Of a DNA stretch of 64,000 bases, positions 58,832 through 64,000 are shown piece by piece (the stretch's first letter is position 1; each line of letters starts with the position of its first letter). Both the position numbers and the translations under genes were made by a program. The stretch covers positions 27,991-91,990 of the forward strand of contig NZ_NKCN01000021.1 of NCBI RefSeq assembly GCF_002245535.1. Reading direction: 5' to 3'. The notes under the pieces were generated by a model. The model made no database searches, had not been told where the DNA came from, and saw nothing but the letters and a program-made list of their open reading frames with translations. This DNA is from Mycobacterium lehmannii (GTDB taxonomy: Bacteria; Actinomycetota; Actinomycetes; Mycobacteriales; Mycobacteriaceae).

Positions 58832-59254
58832 ATGATCGAACGCCCCGCCGCACGCTATGGCCGCCAGCGGCCGCACGTGGGCCGCCGCCGTTGGCTCGCC
58901 GTCGCGTTCACGTTGCTCGCTCTGGCGGTGGGGGTGACGGTCGCCGTGGTGGCGTTCGGGCGGTTCGAGAGCGAGCCCGTGACCGGCGAGTTGGGCGCCT
59001 ACGAACTGATCGACGACGAGACGGTGTCGGTGACGATCAGCGTCACCCGCGAGGACCCGTCGCAGCCGGTTGTCTGCATCGTGCGGGCCCGTTCCATCGA
59101 CGGCGCCGAGACCGGCCGTAGGGAGGTGCTGGTGCCTCCGTCGTCACAACAGACCGTGCAGGTGACCGCCCCGGTCAAAGCGACCCGCCAGCCCGTGATC
59201 GGGGATATTTACGGATGCGGAACCGACGTGCCGCCGTACCTGACGATTCCTTGA
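58832..59254 (+). CDS. DUF4307 membrane protein (Rv1081c-like)
   Basis: A 140-residue protein with a basic N-terminus, one membrane helix (about residues 21-43, LAVAFTLLALAVGVTVAVV) and an extracytoplasmic beta-rich domain (SVTISVTREDPSQPVVCIVR; VKATRQPVIGDIYGCG) with two cysteines. ATG 58832 lacks a good ribosome site; the promoter region is shared with mca. Function unknown. Confidence 0.88.
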   Translation: MIERPAARYGRQRPHVGRRRWLAVAFTLLALAVGVTVAVVAFGRFESEPVTGELGAYELIDDETVSVTISVTREDPSQPVVCIVRARSIDGAETGRREVLVPPSSQQTVQVTAPVKATRQPVIGDIYGCGTDVPPYLTIP

Positions 59255-59325
59255 AATCACATTGATTCGTCGGTGCGGCAAACGCCGAACTGCGAATTCG
59301 TGAAAATCACGCCGCTTTGCGGTGC

Positions 59326-59331
59326 TACCAT
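59326..59331 (+). promoter_or_regulatory. Probable -10 element of greA
   Basis: TACCAT fits TANNNT. A start site about seven bases on would be near 59338, giving a leader of about 164 bases that opens directly with the hairpin at 59339. Confidence 0.5.
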
Positions 59332-59338
59332 GGTCGGG

Positions 59339-59413
59339 TACACGGTTCCTGCTGGAGCCGTGTATTGCTGCATTTGGTGCTGTGATCGAGCACGCTGACC
59401 GCGGCAATACACG
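59339..59413 (+). promoter_or_regulatory. greA leader with two mutually exclusive hairpins
   Basis: Hairpin A pairs TACACGGTTCC (59339-59349) with GGAGCCGTGTA (59354-59364): 11 pairs, one a G-U, closed by a four-base loop. Helix B pairs CGTGTATTGCTG (59359-59370) with CGGCAATACACG (59402-59413): 12 pairs, one a G-U. They share 59359-59364, so only one can form. This looks like a switchable RNA leader; neither helix is followed by a T-run and neither masks the greA ribosome site. Confidence 0.6.
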
Positions 59414-59501
59414 TCAAGCCCCAGCGCCGTACCACGAGACGTCTTACGCGAGAAGAGCGCGAGAACGCCCGCGAGACCCAGATAGACAGGAGCGCGACGA
59501 T

Positions 59502-59996
59502 ATGACCGATACGCAGGTCACCTGGCTCACCCAGGAGGCATTCGACCGGTTGAAGGCGGAGCTCGACCAGCTGATCGCCAACCGGCCCGTCATCGCCGCC
59601 GAGATCAACGACCGTCGTGAAGAGGGCGACCTCCGCGAGAACGGCGGCTACCACGCCGCCCGCGAGGAACAGGGCCAGCAGGAGGCCCGGATCCGCCAGC
59701 TACAGGAACTGCTCAATAACGCCAAGGTCGGCGAGGCGCCCAAGCAGTCGGGCGTCGCGCTGCCCGGTTCGGTGGTCAAGGTCCAGTACGGCGACGACGA
59801 GAGCGACACCGAGACCTTCCTGATCGCCACCCGCCAAGAGGGCATCAGCGACGGCAAGCTCGAGGTGTACTCACCGAAGTCGCCGCTGGGCGAGGCGCTT
59901 CTCGACGCGAAAGTCGGCGATGTGCGCACCTACACGGTGCCCAGCGGCAGCACGGTCAAGGTGAAACTGCTCGAGGCCGAGCCGTATCACGCCTGA
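59502..59996 (+). CDS. greA: Transcription elongation factor GreA
   Basis: A 164-residue GreA with an N-terminal coiled coil (about residues 10-75), the acidic tip in REEGDLRENGGYHAAREEQ whose D and E act in RNA polymerase backtrack cleavage, and the C-terminal FKBP-like domain (GSVVKVQYGDDESDTETFLI; SPLGEALLDAKVGD). Start ATG 59502 with CAGGAG upstream. Confidence 0.96.
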   Translation: MTDTQVTWLTQEAFDRLKAELDQLIANRPVIAAEINDRREEGDLRENGGYHAAREEQGQQEARIRQLQELLNNAKVGEAPKQSGVALPGSVVKVQYGDDESDTETFLIATRQEGISDGKLEVYSPKSPLGEALLDAKVGDVRTYTVPSGSTVKVKLLEAEPYHA

Positions 59997-60038
59997 CGGC
60001 ACCCGCAGCTGAATTCGAGCCGTGGGCGGGGCGCGGTT

Positions 60039-60044
60039 TAGCAT
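60039..60044 (+). promoter_or_regulatory. Probable -10 element, leaderless gene
   Basis: TAGCAT (TANNNT) ends six bases before ATG 60051. Confidence 0.5.
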
Positions 60045-60050
60045 CCGCTC

Positions 60051-60713
60051 ATGGCGCAGATCGCCGAGGACTTGTTCCTGTTGCTGCTCGACAACGCGTC
60101 GGCGCAACCGGTTCTTGACCGTCCGCGCCGAGAGCGGGTGCTGGCCGCCGCGGTGCTGCTCGACCTGGCCCTGGCCTGCCGGATCCGGCCGGCGGTCGAC
60201 GGTGAGGCGGTCGAATCGGGCCGCCTGATCGCGTTGTCGACCCCGGGCGCGATGGACCCGGTCACAGAACCGGCGTTCCAGCTGTTGCAGCGTCGCCCGT
60301 TGCGGCCGAAGACTGCGGTCAAGCGGCTGGCCAGGCACACCGAGGGCCACATCGTCGGCCATCTGGAACGCACCGGTCAGATCCGACGTATCCCCCTGCC
60401 GGACAAAAGGTTCGGACACAAATTCGCATGGCCGCTGACCAACCGCAACCGCGTCGGCCAGGCGCGGTCGGCACTGTTGTCGGCGCTGTTCGATCGCAGG
60501 CCGCCGGGCCCGACCACGGCGGCGATCATCTCGCTGCTGCACGCGATCGACGGCCTCGGTGCACTGCTGAGCCTCAACGACCGCGGGTGGCGGTGGGTAC
60601 ACGCCCGAGCCGGGGAGATCGCGCTGGGCAGTTGGGTCGAAGAGTCACCGACCGCGTTGCCCGAGATGAACCTCGCGGTCACGGCGTCGGCGCTGCGCCC
60701 GGTGCTGTCCTAG
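60051..60713 (+). CDS. GPP34 (GOLPH3-like) family protein
   Basis: A 220-residue all-alpha protein of the GOLPH3/GPP34 type: MAQIAEDLFLLLLDNASAQP at the start, AAAVLLDLALACRI, and the C-terminal AAIISLLHAIDGLGALLSL. Eukaryotic GOLPH3 binds phosphatidylinositol-4-phosphate on Golgi membranes; actinobacteria have many copies with unknown roles, possibly lipid sensing. Probably leaderless (TAGCAT six bases before the ATG). Convergent with metB at two bases. Confidence 0.85.
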   Translation: MAQIAEDLFLLLLDNASAQPVLDRPRRERVLAAAVLLDLALACRIRPAVDGEAVESGRLIALSTPGAMDPVTEPAFQLLQRRPLRPKTAVKRLARHTEGHIVGHLERTGQIRRIPLPDKRFGHKFAWPLTNRNRVGQARSALLSALFDRRPPGPTTAAIISLLHAIDGLGALLSLNDRGWRWVHARAGEIALGSWVEESPTALPEMNLAVTASALRPVLS

Positions 60714-60715
60714 AG

Positions 60716-61864
60716 CTAGCTCAACGCCTGCTCGAGGTCGGCCAGTAGATCCGCGACGTCTTCGATACCGACCGACAGCCGCACCAGATCGTCGGGGACC
60801 TCCAGTTGAGATCCCGCGGTCGACGCGTGAGTCATCGCTCCGGGGTGCTCGATCAGCGATTCGACGCCACCCAACGATTCGGCAAGGATGAAAACCTTTG
60901 TGCGGGAACATAGTTTGCGTGCAGCTTCCGCTCCCCCGCGCAGGCGCACGGACACCATGCCGCCGAAGCCGGTCATCTGTCGGGCCGCGACCTCGTGGCC
61001 CGGGTGCCCGGGCAACCCCGGGTAGAGCACGGTCTCGATCGCGGGGTGTCCGTCGAGAAACTCGGCGATGACGGCCGCGTTGTCGCTGTGCCGCTGCATG
61101 CGGATCACCAGGGTCTTCAGACCGCGCAGGGTGAGGTAGGCGTCGAACGGGCCGGGCACCGCGCCCGCACCGTTCTGCAGGAATGCGAAAGCGGCGTCGA
61201 GTTCCTCGTCGTTGGTCAGCAACGCACCGCCCACCACATCAGAGTGCCCGCCGATGTACTTGGTGGTGGAGTGCAGCACGATGTCGGCCCCCAGCAGCAG
61301 CGGCTGCTGCAGAGCAGGTGAGGCGAAGGTGTTGTCCACCAACACTTTCACGTTCGACGTCGCCGAGATCTGGGCGATCGCGCTGATATCGGCGATCGAC
61401 AGCAGCGGGTTGGTCGGAGTCTCCACCAGGATCATCCGGGTGTTGGGCGTGATCGCCGCGCGCACCGCGTCGAGATCGGCCAGCGCAACGGCGGTGTAGT
61501 CGATGCCCCACTGGGTGAACACCTTGTCGATCAGCCGGAACGTCCCGCCGTATGCGTCGTCGGGCATCACGACGTGATCACCCGGCCGCAGAATCGCCCG
61601 CAACGCGCAATCGGTCGCCGCCATGCCCGAAGAGAACGCCCGGCCATAGGCGGCCGCCTCCACCGCGGCAAGGGAGGCCTCCAGCGCCGCGCGGGTGGGG
61701 TTGCCCGTTCTGGCGTACTCGTATCCCCCGCGCAGTCCGCCGACGCCGTCCTGGGCGAACGTCGAACTGGCATAGATCGGTGCGTTGACGGCCCCGGTGG
61801 TCAGGTCGGGCCGGACGGCGTGGATGGCCCTGGTGGATAAACCCTGCGATTCGTGTGCAGACAT
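60716..61864 (-). CDS. metB: Cystathionine gamma-synthase
   Basis: A 382-residue trans-sulfuration PLP enzyme. YEYARTGNPTRAALE near the start, SSGMAATDCALRAI, VDNTFASP and the PLP lysine in LHSTTKYIGGHSDVVGG are characteristic; SLGGVESLIEHPGAMTHAS is at the C-terminus. Forms cystathionine from O-succinylhomoserine and cysteine, or runs as a gamma-lyase. I use ATG 61864; a GTG at 61867 adds one residue. Matches Rv1079. Confidence 0.95.
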   Translation of the reverse strand: MSAHESQGLSTRAIHAVRPDLTTGAVNAPIYASSTFAQDGVGGLRGGYEYARTGNPTRAALEASLAAVEAAAYGRAFSSGMAATDCALRAILRPGDHVVMPDDAYGGTFRLIDKVFTQWGIDYTAVALADLDAVRAAITPNTRMILVETPTNPLLSIADISAIAQISATSNVKVLVDNTFASPALQQPLLLGADIVLHSTTKYIGGHSDVVGGALLTNDEELDAAFAFLQNGAGAVPGPFDAYLTLRGLKTLVIRMQRHSDNAAVIAEFLDGHPAIETVLYPGLPGHPGHEVAARQMTGFGGMVSVRLRGGAEAARKLCSRTKVFILAESLGGVESLIEHPGAMTHASTAGSQLEVPDDLVRLSVGIEDVADLLADLEQALS

Positions 61865-61918
61865 CACCGCTCAGCCTAGCCACGACTGCGGTGCATGCCG
61901 ACCGGGTAGACATGTCCC

Positions 61919-63091
61919 ATGAATTCCGCGACACCCCTCGACGACATGCTCGAGCTGGATTCCCTGCTCTCACCCGAGGACATCGAGCTACGCCAGACCG
62001 TGCGCCGGTTCGGCGAACAACGGCTGCGACCGTTCATCGCCGAGTGGTTCGAGACCGGTCAGGTGCCGGTGCGCGAACTGGCCGCAGACTTCGGCAAGCT
62101 CGGGCTTCTGGGCATGCACCTGAAGGGTTACGGCTGCGGCGGATCGACCGCCACCGCCTACGGCCTGGTGTGCCAGGAGCTCGAGGCAGTGGACAGCGGG
62201 CTGCGCAGCCTGGTCTCGGTGCAGGGGTCGCTGGCGATGTTCGCGATTCACCGCTGGGGCAGCGAGGAGCAGCGCAACCAGTGGCTGCCCGCGATGGCGG
62301 CCGGTGAGGCCATCGGGTGTTTCGGGCTGACCGAACCCGACTTCGGGTCCAATCCGGGCGGGATGCGCACGACCGCGAAGCGGGACGGATCGGACTGGGT
62401 CCTGCGCGGGTCGAAGATGTGGATCACCAACGGGTCGGTCGCCGATGTGGCGGTCGTGTGGGCGCGGACCGACGAGGGGGTCGCCGGCTTCCTCGTGCCG
62501 GCCGGCACGCCGGGATTCTCGGCGACCGACATGACGCACAAGTTGTCCTTGCGGGCCTCGGTCACCTCCGAGTTGCACCTCGACGACGTCCGGTTGCCCG
62601 CCGACGCGAAACTGCCGGAGGCGCGCGGATTGTCCGGGCCGCTCAGCTGCCTGTCGGAGGCCAGGTTCGGCATCGTGTTTGGCAGCGTCGGCGCCGCCAG
62701 AGACTGCCTGCAGACCGCCTTGGACTATGTCGGCACACGAGAGGTGTTCGACAAACCGCTGGCGGGCTACCAACTGACGCAGGCCAAGATCGCCGACATG
62801 GCAGTCGAACTCGGCAAGGCTCAACTTCTCGCTCTTCACCTCGGCAGGCTCAAAGACGAGGGCAAGATCAAACCCGAGCAGGTCAGCCTCGGGAAGCTGA
62901 ACAATGTCCGCGAGGCCATCCAGATCGCCCGCCAGTGTCGAACCCTGTTGGGCGCCAACGGGATCACCCTGGAGTATCCGGTCATTCGGCACGCCAACAA
63001 CCTGGAGTCGGTGCTGACGTACGAGGGCACCTCGGAGGTGCACCAGTTGGTCATCGGAGAGGCGCTGACCGGCGTCAGCGCCTTCCGATGA
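61919..63091 (+). CDS. Acyl-CoA dehydrogenase, glutaryl-CoA dehydrogenase type
   Basis: A 390-residue flavoenzyme. SVQGSLAMFAIHRWGSEEQ and CFGLTEPDFGSNPGGMRT bind FAD and substrate, and the base glutamate is in VLTYEGTSEVHQLVIG, where the T-Y-E-G-T context is that of glutaryl-CoA dehydrogenases. Those enzymes oxidise and decarboxylate glutaryl-CoA to crotonyl-CoA in lysine and tryptophan breakdown. Divergent from metB; this gene is not at this place in M. tuberculosis as far as I recall. Confidence 0.9.
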   Translation: MNSATPLDDMLELDSLLSPEDIELRQTVRRFGEQRLRPFIAEWFETGQVPVRELAADFGKLGLLGMHLKGYGCGGSTATAYGLVCQELEAVDSGLRSLVSVQGSLAMFAIHRWGSEEQRNQWLPAMAAGEAIGCFGLTEPDFGSNPGGMRTTAKRDGSDWVLRGSKMWITNGSVADVAVVWARTDEGVAGFLVPAGTPGFSATDMTHKLSLRASVTSELHLDDVRLPADAKLPEARGLSGPLSCLSEARFGIVFGSVGAARDCLQTALDYVGTREVFDKPLAGYQLTQAKIADMAVELGKAQLLALHLGRLKDEGKIKPEQVSLGKLNNVREAIQIARQCRTLLGANGITLEYPVIRHANNLESVLTYEGTSEVHQLVIGEALTGVSAFR

Positions 63092-63095
63092 TCCG

Positions 63096-64000
63096 TTACT
63101 GCTGCGGGGTGACCTGAGGCGGCGGACCGGGCGGCAGGGGTTGCGGGTTCAGGTCGGCGACCTGACCACCGCTGAGCTTGCGATAGGCGTACACCTCGAT
63201 GAGCGCCACCAGCGGAAGCGCGACAAGCAGACCGACGCCGCAGAGCAACGCCCCGACGAGCGTGATGGCAAAGACCGCCAGCAACGTCAGCAGCACCTGA
63301 CCGAAGTTGTTCTTCGCGATGTCGAAGCTGGTCTTGATCGCGTCGATCGGCGAGAGGTTGCGGTCCAGCAGGGCGATCACGGTGAACATCGTGAAGATGG
63401 CCACGATGAATCCGGGGATGACGCACAGCGCAAAGCCGATCGAGGTCAACAGTCCGACGATCACGCTCGCGATGATGACGGCGCCGACGTTGCGCGGCTT
63501 GAAGAACGACCCGATGGTCACCGGCTGGCCGTTGGCGACTGCCAACATGCCGTTGTAGTAGGCGGATTGGATTATTCCGCCGACGACCAGGGCCACAATC
63601 CAGCCGAGGATCGTGATCGCAAGACTGGCCGGACCCGAAACGCTGTAGGAGAACGAGAACCCGTCGCCGTCGGACGAGTAACTCGTCGACTCCGGATCCA
63701 CCACGGCCGACAGCGCGCTGAACACACCTTGCACCGCGAAAACGATGATCCCGTAGACCAGCGTCGGGACGATCAGCGCGGCGGCGTTGGAGGTGAACTT
63801 GCCCCACGCCCACGAGAACGCCTCACCGACGCTATACCTCGGGGCGCCAGGGAATCCCGGCCCACCCGGCGGTGGATAACCACCTGCAGGCGGGTAACCG
63901 CCCTGCCCCGGTGGCGGATAGCCGGCCCCCGGCGGGGGTGGCGGATACCCGCCCGGCGACGGAGGAGGTGGGTAACCCCCGGGCGGGTATCCGCCACCCC
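63096..64000 (-). CDS. Pra-like proline-rich membrane protein, 5' end outside the window
   Basis: The frame is open to the right edge, so the N-terminus is missing. The visible N-terminal part is a proline/glycine/tyrosine repeat (GGYPPPG-type units, from about 63850 to the edge). It is followed by FSWAWGKFTSNAAALIVPTL and four or five membrane helices, ending in another proline-rich stretch. It resembles M. tuberculosis Pra (Rv1078) and related RDD/DUF975-type membrane proteins. Role unknown. It converges on the acyl-CoA dehydrogenase gene four bases away. Confidence 0.88.
   Translation of the reverse strand, partial: GGGYPPGGYPPPPSPGGYPPPPPGAGYPPPGQGGYPPAGGYPPPGGPGFPGAPRYSVGEAFSWAWGKFTSNAAALIVPTLVYGIIVFAVQGVFSALSAVVDPESTSYSSDGDGFSFSYSVSGPASLAITILGWIVALVVGGIIQSAYYNGMLAVANGQPVTIGSFFKPRNVGAVIIASVIVGLLTSIGFALCVIPGFIVAIFTMFTVIALLDRNLSPIDAIKTSFDIAKNNFGQVLLTLLAVFAITLVGALLCGVGLLVALPLVALIEVYAYRKLSGGQVADLNPQPLPPGPPPQVTPQQ

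Overview
The window is high-GC actinobacterial DNA and almost certainly comes from a Mycolicibacterium/Mycobacterium chromosome. Support comes from a yrbE/mce operon, mycothiol amidase (mca), desA2, a phoH2 gene, two KstR-type steroid operators, frequent GTG and apparently leaderless starts, and a long run of genes in the order I remember for M. tuberculosis Rv1112 to Rv1078, read here in inverted orientation. That conserved backbone starts at ychF (18.5 kb) and continues to the right edge (pra-like gene, cut at 64 kb). The left 18.5 kb does not match it and looks like accessory or lineage-specific DNA.

Layout. 0-6.7 kb: TetR regulator and yrbEA-yrbEB-mceA-B-C-D on the minus strand (mceD cut by the left edge). 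6.8-14.5 kb: a mixed accessory stretch (alpha/beta hydrolase, lipocalin-like protein, class III cyclase, permuted NlpC-like enzyme, tiny lipoprotein, DUF2993 protein, WGxxGxxG small membrane protein, a secreted peptide with three 14-residue repeats, VOC, GNAT and DUF1801 proteins). 14.5-18.5 kb: arsenic locus arsR | cadI/arsI - dinB-like - arsR2 - acr3 - arsC - VOC, with paired operators in the arsR/cadI divergent promoter. 18.5-27.2 kb: ychF, DUF6542 protein, a lipoprotein PBP, ispH, lipid-droplet-type protein, xseAB, 3-beta-HSD under a KstR-type box, DUF1876 protein. 27.2-33.7 kb: insertion relative to the backbone with an alpha/beta hydrolase, a sulfatase/HAD hydrolase/formylglycine-generating enzyme operon, an SRPBCC protein and two coupled SDR genes around a second KstR-type box. 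33.7-39.1 kb: AI-2E family protein, dienelactone hydrolase with a 10-residue tandem repeat, DUF4245 protein, glpX, fum. 39.1-44.7 kb: two tandem large ATPase-LuxR regulators. 44.7-51.2 kb: phoH2 (with a candidate overlapping small gene), desA2, a long-form glyA, DUF885 protein, coaA. 51.2-53.6 kb: three membrane proteins of unknown role, two of them paralogs. 53.6-64 kb: short-chain prenyl synthase, hemolysin III family protein, ketosteroid-isomerase-like protein, a DUF255/thioredoxin protein split by a frameshift, Rv1083-like protein, mca, DUF4307 protein, greA with a structured leader, GPP34 protein, metB, glutaryl-CoA-type acyl-CoA dehydrogenase, pra-like protein.

How genes work together. 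The mce operon should build one lipid-import machine. The arsenic genes cover sensing, organoarsenical demethylation, arsenate reduction and arsenite export. The sulfatase operon supplies its own activating enzyme. The KstR-type boxes tie the 3-beta-HSD and the SDR/SRPBCC genes to sterol metabolism. Gene packing is very tight: many operon genes overlap by 4 bases and several convergent pairs overlap at their stop codons. No gene-free stretch exceeds about 250 bases, and I saw no tRNA, rRNA, CRISPR array, insertion sequence or prophage.
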